DNA from: Beroe forskalii
Lineage: Eukaryota > Ctenophora > Nuda > Beroida > Beroidae
Direction of reading: 5' to 3'
Length of the DNA: 64,000 bases
Assembly (NCBI GenBank): GCA_011033025.1
Contig: WFMF01000584.1
Span: 1-64,000, forward strand
Shown: in pieces, positions 42,613-53,338 of the stretch
Layout of the letters: every line of letters begins with the position of its first letter
Numbering within the stretch: the first letter of the stretch is position 1
Translations under genes and position numbers: made by a program
The notes under the pieces: generated by a model
Databases searched by the model: none
Told to the model about the DNA's origin: nothing
The model's input: only the letters and a program-made list of their open reading frames with translations

Positions 42613-43179
42613 ATATTCTTAGCATTTCATCGCTTAACGGTTGTGGTTCATATTTTCATTCTTCAAGGAAGAAATTGAATTGTGAAAATGTTAATTTTAA
42701 AACTATAAAAAAGAACGGCTTTTCTGAATCTGATAATTTCAGAGTCTGCTGTATAACCTATACTGCTATAGAACTGCGCTTCATAAAAACAAATAAAAAT
42801 CAAACAACAATGAAATTCCAATTTGCATCAGTCGAGCATTCGAGCGACTAAATTTCAATAATGTCACGCCATATTGATTTTACTGGTACGGTTTAATGGC
42901 CCATTTGGTCATTTGGCACCGAAATACTTGTCATGACACAGATATACTGTTGATGTAAAGGAAAAGGTAAATGTAGTTAGCATTGCAAATCTAACCAAAT
43001 CTAAATGTGCGTAAAATCGTTCAATCGATAATCATTTGTCACAGACTGGAATGGAAAATGAAGCCTCGTATGTAAGTATGTAAAGTTACACAATACTGCC
43101 TCCTGTATTTCTTGAAAATTAGAAAGCTAAATTACTACCTAGGCAGGATTCTGGATTAGTGTAGTAAAACGGTGATTAA
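42613..43179. other. Gene-free stretch
   Basis: AT-rich, with no exon or repeat recognised. Confidence 0.35.
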
Positions 43180-43731
43180 TATTATCGAGCCCCGAAGGGG
43201 CGAGCCATTATTACAAACCGTATTACGTACTAATAATGCAACCACTATAGCAAATCCTAATAAGATTTGTTTCGAAAACCACACGTTTTTTGCAGTTTTG
43301 CAACAAAACTTATCCAAATATAAAGCGGTTGCAGTATTATTCTTTCAAATTTTTGCTTTACATCAGCTGTATCGATTGCAAGCATTCAAGAGAGTATGCG
43401 TACAAGTCACAACGCTTTTAGAACTTAGGAAGTTATTAAGAATCGGCCGCTATGAATATATTATGTTGGTACCTACTGTCTCTAAAGTTTGATGGAAATA
43501 CAGTCAACAAGGAAGAGTTAATTCCATAATGCTGCAACTCGTAACAAAGATGTATAATATAATATCTAGATACGTTTTGTTGCGAAACTGCTAAAAACGA
43601 GTGGTTTTCGAAACAAATTTTATTAGAATACTGTGCGTTCGTCCCTTAAAGTTGTTGCAGTATTAGTACCTTAGTACCTACGTAATACGGTCGTATAATG
43701 GTTCTACCCTTCGGGACTCGACATTATTTCT
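43180..43731. mobile_element. MITE-like element with long inverted ends
   Basis: The left end ATTATCGAGCCCCGAAGGGG and CCGTATTACGTA is mirrored on the right by CCTACGTAATACGG and CCCTTCGGGACTCGACATTAT. Complementarity continues inward (GATTTGTTTCGAAAACCAC against GTGGTTTTCGAAACAAATTT), so most of the 550 bp is a foldback. The long open frame inside is not a gene. Confidence 0.75.
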
Positions 43732-44514
43732 CTCCGTGTTACTCCACATTTGAAAAAGTGTACCTATAGTACCAGTGGCAATAAACTTTCAAAACGAGAA
43801 TTATGATTTATGATATGCACATTACTTACGTAAATGCTATCCTTAATTGTTCACGTGGTTGAATTATGGCCACAATAATTGCTTAATTGGTCATACAAAC
43901 TGTTTAGCCATATGGTATGAAGATTGCAGCAAGAGAAAGTTTATTAAAGCAACACTGTCGCAGTTTCATGCTCACAGCTCAGTCTGTCATTCCTTAACAT
44001 CAACGAGCACGGTCAAAGGATCGAGCAATTCCCTAGGTGTCTCATCATAAAAACCAGTCAACACCCAAAATAAAATACTAAAATAATTTTGATGAAACCA
44101 CAGTTACATATAATAGTCAGTTTATTTCAGTTGGTATCGTATGACTTTACAAAGGTCATCAGCTCTAAGGAAAAAGGCAAGAACTAAAGTCCTTGACGGA
44201 CGGCGGTGTGGGCAATCGAGCCATGTCGCTATTTCTGTGGTTCAGCAAATTCCTCAAAAGAAGGCTATTCTCGATGTCAGAACTTAGAGCTTAGAAGCAA
44301 ATGGATCTGATTTTGAGCCTGTATGATAATCAGTTGACGGATTGGTGACAATGATAGCACAGACAAAGCCCAATCCATCTGAAGGGCGGGTTGATTAGCA
44401 CGATCCCTATAATAGTCTATTTTATTGCCCTGCAGTTGGGTCTTGCTGTGTTTGAAGACATCAATCATTACCTGTTTCATTCTCTTTTCTTACAAAGGTT
44501 TTAGTGAATTAGAA

Positions 44515-44607
44515 ACAATAGACTGCCATAGCCCATCATATCACGGAACTGTCCCGATTGTTGGGCTGGAATTGACTGCTAATGAAGTAATGAACCTGGA
44601 CTTTTAA
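44515..44607 (+). pseudogene. Possible decayed half Sushi exon
   Basis: After an acceptor-like TTTTCTTACAAAG and TTTTAG, the frame reads IDCHSPSYHGTVPIVG and on to a stop at 44605. C-x-x-P, then HGTV in the NGTV place, resembles the first third of a Sushi module. The second cysteine is absent (LDF where a C is expected). The similarity is short and could be chance. Confidence 0.2.
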
Positions 44608-45273
44608 AATAAGCAAATCCGAGTGAATGAAGTACGAATTTGTTACCCCATGGTTTATTAAGTGCACATGCCCAAAAGCAATTATCATTCCCCGGTGACA
44701 ATATGACCTGTCCGACATGCCCAGCATTGTCTTCTGAAATTAGCAGACCCTCTTGAAAAAGATAGTTTGTACAACCGAAAACAACGTATGAAGGGAAAGG
44801 GCTATTTAATAACTATTTATCATACATCCATAGGAGCAAAGGTACTGTAGCATGTAATTGAAGTTACATGTTAGTCTGTAAGTGCTAGGCGTTTATACTT
44901 TTATAGCCGGACGAATTCACTGAACAGGAATATTCGTCAAAGAAATTTAAATTGCCAATCGATTATTGTACGCATTACATTTAATCATATTTTGATCGAC
45001 GTAGAGCAATCAACGAAGCCCTTATCACCAGAATACTCTGACTATGTTTTGTTGTGGACCAGCCATTATATAGTGGTTGTCAAAGAGCGTAGTTCTGACG
45101 TCCCATCAAGCTGCTAGTTGGTCCCTCTTCTGCATTGTCTCATTGTATGCAAATGTTTAGCCTCATTCAATACTTATGGCATCAGATAATAGTCTAACAT
45201 TAGAAGAATGGGTCTTTTGCAATTAAGTAATTGCTCAATTGGTAACCGGTTACACCGGGAAGCAAGTGTCTGA

Positions 45274-45356
45274 AAATAGGACCTGTAAGAATAGGACCTG
45301 TAAGAATAGCACCTGTAAGAATAGGACCTGTAAGAATAGCACCTGTAAGAATAGCT
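45274..45356 (+). repeat. 15-bp tandem repeat AATAGGACCTGTAAG
   Basis: Five to six units alternating GGACCTGTAAGAATA and GCACCTGTAAGAATA. In one frame it reads NRTCKNSTCK, giving a row of N-glycosylation sequons and cysteines, but there is no supported gene around it. Confidence 0.9.
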
Positions 45357-47121
45357 CGAGTTGTGAGGATTTGGTGCATTATATAGCAGCCGTCGGACTA
45401 AAGCCCTGTGGGGATCATTGCTGTAAGTTGTTAAGTATAGATTACTTCTATTTCATACGATAACGTGTAATCGCTCGCCCCAAAGTGGTCCAGGCAAAGC
45501 AGGCTTTTCCATTGGGTCTATAAACTACAGGATAAACTGCAGGGTCTATAAAGTGCAGTATCAGCCATTTAGAAACACTGCTTTTATTGATCGTGAATTT
45601 GATTTTCGCAAGCCACGATCCAGCATTGCAACTTTGCAAGTTCAAGAAAAATATCAATATATATGCGCAACTTATTCTAAAATAAGAAATGTTTCTCGAG
45701 GACAAACCATTGACACGAGGAAATTAAAAAAGAATTTTCTTTTGTTTTCGGTTGATGCTATTATATTTATACCTTCATTCCCTCGGGCTGGTCAAAGCTG
45801 TTGAAAGATAAGCAAGGACGTATTGACGTGAGATTTAAGATGAGATTCCTGTGAATTGGCCCTGAAGCCGTGCGGAAATCATGAGCCATATGAGTACAAA
45901 GTTAGGCATCCTGACTCGTATGTGACTGCTGATTTCATCGGAGAAATTGTGATAATGATATGATTTAATAATACAACCAACTGACCAACAATGGGAGTGG
46001 ACAGCCGAAAATTTCAAACAGGTACCTAGCTAGAGGTTTAATTATGAAGCAGAATCGGTTAGGTAGGTATTAACAACTCATCAATGATGTTGGATGAACG
46101 TTCTTATTTTCTTAGATCAATACGATAATGCTGTGCTGTGATAACTAATAACGTTGTGAGCTTGTAACGACTAGTAACAACTTAAATTATACGTTACTTC
46201 TGTAGGAATACGTGCAATACAAACATGTTCGCTGCTTTAGAGCTTAGCAGTTGAGTTACAGTAAGTGATTATCTGCTAGTTGAAACAGTTAAGTAGTAAA
46301 ACTCCAACTTATTAATAAAGCCATACACTTACTTACCAACTTTCTATGAAATCAGGAAATTGATATTACGGTAACTATACTTTCGACTTCTTAGCCGAAG
46401 CTTATATCCAATATAACTTGCTATAATCTTTAATGTGTTACTTCATACCTAACGACGAATGTGATTAAATAGCCAAGATGGAGATTCATAATTAATAATT
46501 AATGAACATAAACTGCCTTTTAAGCTTTTAAGAAATAATTTATGTGGGTGATGACTCTCTAAAAGTCTAATTCATCCCAAAGCAATATATTTTACTGCGA
46601 TGTGCCATTGTGCCACCAACACAGCACAAAGTGGCATGTTTTATGTTTACTTAATCATGGCACGGACCCAAACCAAGATCATTGTTAACGATTCACAATT
46701 TCGTCACGAACTTCTATTGTGTCCCTAATGGCCTCACACCATAATATCATATCCATAATCCCATCTTATTTCAGTCTTGTCAATCACGTATTTTGTAGGC
46801 CACATCGTGAAACACCAAAATAATGGAGAAAGATAGTTCCCCCTTCCTGAACAAAACACAGGAATATTGAGAATTTACCTCAACAAAACCCCCTAAACCC
46901 ATGTTACCATAATATAAAATGTCTTGTAAAGTTGTAACATATTGTTACAATGTTCATTGTTGGCTGCTCACTCGTCAGTAGGTAGTCACTTCTGACAAGA
47001 CGCCGCGCGCGGGAAATAGGCGGGCAAGATGACGTCATTATCATATCATAATGTAGTCAGTTGATGATGTTGAACCGCCTAATTCTCGTGGGCGGCGTTT
47101 AGTGGTGTGGTGGGTCTCCAG

Positions 47122-47352
47122 ATGAAGGGGGCCCTGACTACGCCATCTCACACCACGTTACCCTGACAACACTCCGCACAGTCACGGATAATGGCGGCAC
47201 CACAACCATCTGTCACAACACCTCCACAACCTCTGTTAATTGTTACCAGTACCCTTACTGTTCCAATTTACACTCTCCACCAGGCAATGATCTCAGAGAA
47301 AGAGTTACTGTAACCCGATCTCTCACTTACTTCACTTATCATCCCTATCAAG
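47122..47352 (+). CDS. Possible exon of unknown extracellular module
   Basis: An open frame of 231 bases between an AG at 47120-47121 and a consensus donor TCAAG|GTATGT (GT at 47353). Entry and exit are both phase 1, the same as the Sushi exons on this strand. The peptide includes PDYAISHHVTLTTLRTV, then TTTICHNTSTTSVNCYQYPY and C, and RERVTVTRSLTYFTYHPYQ. Three cysteines, a sequon (NTS) and alternating polar/hydrophobic residues suggest an extracellular beta-rich module. I do not recognise the fold. The frame is closed just upstream by a TAG, and the pyrimidine tract before the acceptor is poor. It lies between Sushi exons 8 and 9 and could be part of the same gene. Confidence 0.35.
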
Positions 47353-47512
47353 GTATGTGTCACAAATCAGTCTTAACAGTGTCATGTTGGGTGCGTGACC
47401 ACTCCCACGATAAAACCACACTGAAGGTACTCACCAAGAACACAAACATCCACACCCAAATCATTCAGCATTTTGCCATGCCCCTTTCATGCGTGGAGGC
47501 AGTGTATATAGG

Positions 47513-48142
47513 GAGGGGGTGACACTGTCCCAATTGTCCCGAAGTCAAGAAAAAGTGGATTGGGACAGGGGTAAATGGGTCATTTTAGACAATTGGAACA
47601 AGTGGAACAGAGAAAATGGAACAAATGGCTAAATGGGACTAAAAAAGTTAATGCGGACTGGGACAATTCAGACAAATGGGACAAATGAGACGAAGGAAAA
47701 TGGAACTCTATTAAAGTGAATTGGGACAGTGACATTTGGGACAAATGGGAAATTTGGGACAAACGTGACAGAGACAACTGGAACTCAAATGATTGTGTTT
47801 TGAGCTACAGTATAGCGTTTTTTGTCTCACAGCATATAACATAGCGGCACTTGCTGCGTTGCAACTGCCACAGTCTTTTTCCTATCATTGGTTTTGAGAT
47901 AGGGAAGTGGGAACACTTAACGGCTGCAAACAAACACAACCAAAATATGTGGTTAGAATAGAAGTGTGACTAAAACTTTCATATTTTCAATGATAGAAAA
48001 CTTGGATCAATGTAAAAAATGATAAATGGCTGATTTTTCCAACATTTTGTTTGCCCAAATGACATAATTGTCCCAAAACCAGTACCAAACTCAAAAGAAA
48101 GTAAATTGCGAAGGGACAATTGGGACAGTGACATTCCCCTCA
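47513..48142. mobile_element. MITE-like element with TGTCCCAATTGTCCC ends
   Basis: The left end TATAGGGAGGGGGTGACA plus CTGTCCCAATTGTCCC is answered by GGGACAATTGGGACAGTGAC and ATTCCCCTCACTATA on the right. Inside are many diverged GGGACAAATG units (47560-47780). No coding capacity. Confidence 0.7.
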
Positions 48143-48205
48143 CTATATAGCTTATATTATATAGCATATATTATAAAGCATATATTATATAGCATATATT
48201 AATAT
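48143..48205. repeat. AT-rich short tandem repeat
   Basis: About four copies of GCATATATTATATA-like units beside the MITE's right end. Confidence 0.8.
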
Positions 48206-48782
48206 ACATAAAAACATAAACCCAATCTCTGCTAACTCCTTTTCCACGTCTTTATGTGAAACAAACAAAAAATATATTGGGAAAGGAAATAAAGTACTGA
48301 AATACAAAATTTAGCTCTCGAGCTAGTAAAGTAGTAAAGCAGTAAGGACTTATACCAGTGTTATTTGATTGTGAAAGCACCGGGTTGCACTAAGCCTACA
48401 ATCCATATTCATGACAGATTGGTCATGGTAAGGTGCACCATGATTCTAGTTTAATTTATTAAAATACCCACATAATGTTCCGTATAGTAACTATAAGTTA
48501 TGCATAATGAATATCAAATCAGGGAGCGAGGGACCTTTGAAATTACCACAATATGCATTATATACCCCTGACACTAAATATCCGGGTTAATTATTACACT
48601 TCAAAGGGTCGAGAAATCATCCCATTCCTCAGTGAAGGTTTCAGTGAGCTATGGTGTGGTGCAACCACTGGGAATTATCGTGATATTGTCGAAGTTCGAC
48701 TCAATAACTGCTGAAATGTTGAGATCCCTCTGTGAACTAGCTATAAACACTCTTAACATCTTAACATGTTAACTCTGTTAAA
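48206..48782. other. Gene-free stretch
   Basis: AT-rich, nothing recognised. Confidence 0.35.
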
Positions 48783-49038
48783 TCTCTTATTTAGAATCGC
48801 ATTTCGCGCGCGTAGTGGGAAAAGTGCACGTACAGATTAATTGCGCGCGCGTTCATTTATGTTTAATGCTGTTTTGATATCTTTGCTCCGAAACTTTTGA
48901 ACGCTTTTGGAATTTTTTATGCAATAAAATTATTAAATCAACTTGAATTGTAGTGCTTGAGCCTTGAAATTTTCGAACGATGTGCTGCATAGCAGCGCCG
49001 ATTGAGCTGTGTATTTGCAGGCCCGAAGGGCCTGCTAG
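48783..49038 (+). mobile_element. Helitron-like non-autonomous element, copy 3
   Basis: Starts TCTCTTATTTAGAATCGC after an A and ends GCAGGCCC-GAA-GGGCCTGC plus TAG before a T, the same arrangement as at 19369. The interior shares GCGCGCGCGTTCATTT and TTTAATGCTGTTTTGATA. Confidence 0.6.
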
Positions 49039-50187
49039 TCAGAACATTAAATTCAACATTCGGGGAGATTTTGCTAGGAGTGAAAAAGATTGAAGTGATT
49101 AAAATGAGGATGAATTATGTTTTGTCGTTGATGGTTTGACCGGGTTATCAATCTCGCCCTATGACGTTACCTAAGACTTATAGCTCTGGGGTACACCTCG
49201 TGGGACTAGGAACTTATCACAGTCGCTTTCGCCTCCTCATGCGATAAGAAGAGGCTACCTGTACCTATATTGATCTATCAAGTTAATTGTTATGCATCGA
49301 GTTAATTCTTATCGACGAAAAGCTGCAGGTTGACCGTTTTCAGCGCAATGCGTTGGCTGACGAAATAATTAATTTTTGGGAAAAAAACAAAAGATACAGG
49401 TATGAATATGGAAAATCATGCATTCATTTACAATTTGAGGTCGTTCATACATTCACCACACAGGCAAATTCTATGATTTTAATGATAATTTAAGGTCAGA
49501 AAAGATTAGAGATGCTCTGAGCTAAAAACGGGTCATCAGTTGGAAGGGTGATTGTGCAGCACAAAGTGCTGCACAAGTGGCTGTTCTGCCCCCCTAGCTC
49601 TATCCACTAATCCAGCAAACTGGTACGATAAACTGCAAATAATGAATATTATCTTTGACTCCGGATAATGAATAAAATAATGGATAATTTCTGTGAAGAA
49701 TATTTGAACCTGGGAATATTCTTCGTGAACCGGATAATATTCTTCTTGGTGAGACAGTCCTGCTTGGTACACAATGGCTAGAGTATAGTTGGGCATTGCT
49801 ATCATTGCATATTTTTATCTACAAACCAAAGTACAGAATTGCTGTAGTCTGTTCACCAAGTCTTAATCGTTAGTTAGCAAAAATATATAAAAATAATTAA
49901 GGAGTAAATTGATATCATGCTCATGTCATGCTCATAGATTTATGGAAGTGTGGAAATGAATGGATAAAAGAGATTTAATGAATTTAATATATGATATAGA
50001 AGTATAGAGCCCACGTCAAACTACATTGGTACGTGGTCCCATTGCAATAGCATATTAGCATACCTTATGTGCGAAATTTGTGCCACACTTAATTGTGCGA
50101 TTTTCGTCGAAATCGCATAAATTAAGTGCGTAAAATTTAAGTGATGCACAACTTGACACCACTAAGCCGACAATGTACATTGTACAT
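49039..50187. other. Gene-free stretch
   Basis: No exon recognised. GTACATTGTACAT near 50175 is a short palindrome just before the minisatellite. Confidence 0.35.
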
Positions 50188-50405
50188 CGACACCACTGCT
50201 TATTGACACCACTGCTTATTGACACCACTGCTTATTGACACCACTGCTTATTGGCACCACTGCTTATTGACACCACTGCTTATTGGCACCACTGCTTATT
50301 GACACCACTGAACTGACAGTGTTCGTTGACCCCACTGCTAATGTGACACCACTGCTTACCTGACACCACTGAACTGACAGTATTGACACCACTGCTAATG
50401 TGACA
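50188..50405 (+). repeat. 16-bp minisatellite running into the exon 9 acceptor
   Basis: Units of GACACCACTGCTTATT, regular at first, then diverged (CACTGAACTGACAGT, CACTGCTAATGTGACACC). The last diverged unit GACACCATTTCAG ends in the splice acceptor itself. Confidence 0.9.
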
Positions 50406-50414
50406 CCATTTCAG

Positions 50415-50588
50415 GTGACCTGTGTACGCAGCCGAACATTGCCAATGGTCGGGTGACAGGACCGGACGTGATAACACCGGATAGCACCCTGACCATACAA
50501 TGTGACACAGGATACGTCATGTCACACAGCGACCCAGTGGTCTGCTTCAGTAGGAACGAGTACAGCGTCACTCCTCCCACTTGCGATG
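50415..50588 (+). CDS. Sushi (CCP) exon 9: complete module with an amplified 3' end
   Basis: The acceptor CATTTCAG ends at 50414, entry phase 1. It reads GDLCTQPNIANGRVTG, C2 in IQCDTGY, C3 in VVCFSRN, C4 in PPTCD. The first donor is GATG|GTAAGT, GT at 50589-50590, phase 1, which gives a normal module. The last 33 bases including this donor are repeated downstream. Use of donor 2 or 3 would add one or two copies of GKYSVTPPTCD in frame, each with one more cysteine. See the repeat entry for the array. Confidence 0.88.
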
Positions 50589-50978
50589 GTAAGTACAGCG
50601 TCACTCCTCCCACTTGCGATGGTAAGTACAGCGTCACTCCTCCCACTTGCGATGGTAAGTGTCACCTCCCACTTGCGATGGTAAGTACAGTGTCACTCCT
50701 CCCACTTGCGATGGTAAGTACAGTGTCACTCCTCCCACTTGCGATGGTAAGTACAGCGTCACTCCTCCCACTTGCGATGGTAAGTACAGTGTCACTCCTC
50801 CCACTTGCGATGGTAAGTACAGTGTCACTCCTCCCACTTGCGATGGTAAGTACAGCGCCTCCCACTTGCGTGATGGTACAGTGTCACTCCCTCCCACTTG
50901 CCATGGTGGTACAGCGCGTCACCCTCCCACTTGCGATGGTAAGTACAGTGTCACTCCTCCCACTTGCGATGGTAAGTT
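50561..50978 (+). repeat. 33-bp tandem array of exon end plus splice donor
   Basis: Unit: TACAGYGTCACTCCTCCCAC, TTGCGATG, GTAAG. Canonical GATGGTAAGT donors have GT at 50589, 50622, 50655, 50681, 50714, 50747, 50780, 50813, 50846, 50939 and 50972. Spacing is 33 except 26 between the third and fourth, and 93 between the ninth and tenth, where two units have lost the donor (GATGGTACA, CATGGTGGT). Donors 1-3 keep the exon frame. Donors 4-11 share another frame, because 26 is not a multiple of 3. T versus C at one place (AGCGTC / AGTGTC) marks sub-blocks. Confidence 0.95.
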
Positions 50979-52157
50979 CTTTTAAAGGACAGGGCGCTCT
51001 GATTTCTATATCGCCCTGATATGAAAAATCTGTCAAATTCAAAGCTTGTTCAAACTGCGATAGTTTTTTGTCGTTGCAAAGTATTATGCAGTACTCATCA
51101 CTCAACATATCCTTAAGCTTACTTTACATAATGCATATCATTAGTATTACACGAAGATGATGATATGTTTCCGTCATTTCGATTACGTAATATATGTTTC
51201 CTCAAAATATGCTTAATTTCTTATAGTTTTCCTAAACTGAGACAGCCAAATGTTTTCATAATTAATGATTTCATGACGATTATTTGGCATGCGCCACGCT
51301 TTTTCCTACCCTCCTATGCGTGTATTTTCGAAAAAAGAGAGCCTTTTTGAAGTGTTTATCTTGCAAAAAAGACCTGGAAAGTTTCGTAAAATGAGCGCTT
51401 AGTGTGCCACATCATGCCATAAAATTGAGAGAGTGTCAAGTGTGCTGTGTTAATGGCATGCAGGTGTTATCAATAATAGCGAGTTCATGTTTATCCTAAG
51501 CTATTTTGAAGAAGAAGAAACCGCTTTGGAAATACTATGCGAATGAGAATGAAGTCATAACCGGGGTGTAATGTTGTAAACTGATGACATCATTACGCTC
51601 TTTAATACGTGCTGACCTATGTCGTGCTATTCATGTTACATCAATGCTTATCAGAGCAGACAGCAAGTAAGACGCAAGATTTGTGTTCGTGAGATAGATC
51701 GAGATAGCTTTTATCATGATTCACTCGAATCAAGATCGAGAGTATGGGACGTTGACGTTAATTTAGCTAATCTAAAACAGTTTAAATGATCCCTTGTGTT
51801 AGCTTCAATCATGGCTGATAAGTAAATGCCCTCTCTGGAATGCGATGGATAACATTGACCAGTGAAACACACATTCTTTTATCTTCAGATGTCTTTAGAT
51901 CAAGCATCTTTGTGATCGGCGATGAGGCTGACTTCATTTTCCGCGCGCGCTGCAAGGCGTAACTTTTTACTAGTAAATTTTGTCATTTGACCTGTAGAAA
52001 TCGTGTTGTTAGTACTGTGTTCATAATTCGGCGGTCTTTTTCATTTTCTCGGACGCGCGGCGCGCGCTCTTCAAAATATCCCTTCTCTGGCAAAGAAACA
52101 AAAGTTGCTACCCAAAATATCAATTCTCTGGTAGTTTTTCAATCTTACTTCTTTCAG
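50979..52157. other. Intron between Sushi exons 9 and 10
   Basis: No coding evidence. GGACGCGCGGCGCGCGCTCTTC near 52050 and TTCCGCGCGCGC near 51938 are isolated GC-rich spots. Confidence 0.4.
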
Positions 52158-52346
52158 CTCAAAACTGCCAAAGGCCAGATAACAGCTACATCACGAACGG
52201 CAAGTTTTCCGACGGACAGCCCGACTCCATCAGTCCTGGCCAAACGTTCACAATCGAGTGTAACGAGAACTACGAGATCAGTGGTGACAGTGTCATTACA
52301 TGCAGATCCGGCAAAGTGTTCATGGAGGCATACCCCAAATGCTTGG
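52158..52346 (+). CDS. Sushi (CCP) exon 10: complete module
   Basis: The acceptor CTTCTTTCAG ends at 52157, entry phase 1. It reads AQNCQRPDNSYITNGKF, C2 in IECNENY, C3 in ITCRSGK, C4 in PKCL. The donor is TTGG|GTAAGT, GT at 52347-52348, phase 1. All four cysteines are present and the spacing is normal. Confidence 0.88.
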
Positions 52347-52649
52347 GTAAGTTCCAGGAATTGTTGTTCTTATGTGCTAGTATCAGTTATTTCCGAATGA
52401 TATTAGCAAGATATGCGGACACGTTCCACCTTATGGATCGCTATTGATCTCAGTCGGAAAAGAAGTCACCAGGAAGAATCCAAATTGTACAAAAATTTTA
52501 GCTATTTTCATGAGCAGAATATTTCAAAACGATCTAATCTAAGGCAGGAGTCCGGATTCGAAGAATTTAATTCTTTCAGTTGAATTCTGAATTTCGTCGC
52601 TTCCCAATCCATTGCGAATGCATTAGCTCATTTTCTAACATATTTTCAG

Positions 52650-52762
52650 CTAAACCTTGCCCCAAGTCTGCATTTCCGATAACCAATGGTCAAGTTACTA
52701 ACGGAGGGACACTCATTGCTGTCGGTTCTGAAATCAAGATTAGTCACAATTCTCGTGATCAT
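52650..52762 (+). CDS. Sushi (CCP) exon 11: first half of a module, atypical
   Basis: The acceptor CATATTTTCAG ends at 52649, entry phase 1. It reads AKPCPKSAFPITNGQVTNG and then IKISHNSRDH. Where the second cysteine belongs (compare ITCDDNYK in exon 5) there is SHN. A possible donor CAT|GTAATT at 52763 would exit in phase 0, the same design as exon 5. Without it the frame stops at 52774. No convincing second half was found downstream. It may be a decaying module or the ragged end of the gene. Confidence 0.6.
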
Positions 52763-53040
52763 GTAATTGCTTAATTGTTGTTATTGCAGCACTTACATGA
52801 AGGACATTACCCTATTGCTTTAGGACCATTCACACTCAGTACCCTCATAAGAATGCTATGTATCAGATTCTGTTAATGCGGACGTCCCTCAGAAGATTGC
52901 CTGCTTAGAAAATTTCAAGCTGGTCGGAGATATTTTCACGGTAACCTTTATTTTGCAAATATTTGAGAAACGAAGCAAGCAAATGATCTACCCAAAGTAT
53001 GTTTAGTGAGTCCTGGGGAGCAATAGCAATCTTTAACTGG
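52763..53040. other. Stretch after exon 11
   Basis: No coding evidence. Confidence 0.35.
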
Positions 53041-53338
53041 GGGGCATACGTAAAGGACGTCCGCAAAGAGGGGGAGTCTGGCCAATGCGGACGTCCGCAT
53101 TTATGAAAATTTTGGTCGATTTGACTAGTTTTTCACTAGAAAATAGTCGATTATTTAGAATTTTGACTTATATTTTCGACACAAACAATAAAGTTAATTT
53201 TGGTACAATATTTGAGAAAACGGGCATAAAAATGAAAATCCGGACGTCCGGAGGGGGGAGGGCATTTCAGGTTGCGGAAAAGGGCGGGAGTGGTATACAT
53301 TAGCCGAAATTTTGCAGACGTCCTTTATGGATGGCCCC
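53041..53338. mobile_element. G-rich MITE-like element, copy 3
   Basis: The left end GGGGCATACGTAAAGGACGT and right end ACGTCCTTTATGGATGGCCCC match the copies at 5825 and 10790. It shares AAAATTTTGGTCGATTTGAC and TTTCACTAGAAAA. No clear target duplication. Confidence 0.75.

Larger units (their letters stand above)
43732..47121. other. Gene-free stretch with weak traces
   Basis: Mostly AT-rich DNA. Two traces are listed separately: a possible Sushi remnant at 44515 and a 15-bp repeat at 45274. A CRE-like GATGACGTCATTATCA lies near 47030, close to GCCGCGCGCGGGAAATAGGCGGG. Confidence 0.4.

Noticed and set aside
43172-43492. A 106-codon frame in the foldback MITE
   Set aside because: Lies inside inverted repeats, with no domain.
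50188-50978. CRISPR-like array
   Set aside because: Units are contiguous with no variable spacers, and the setting is a eukaryotic exon; these are minisatellites.
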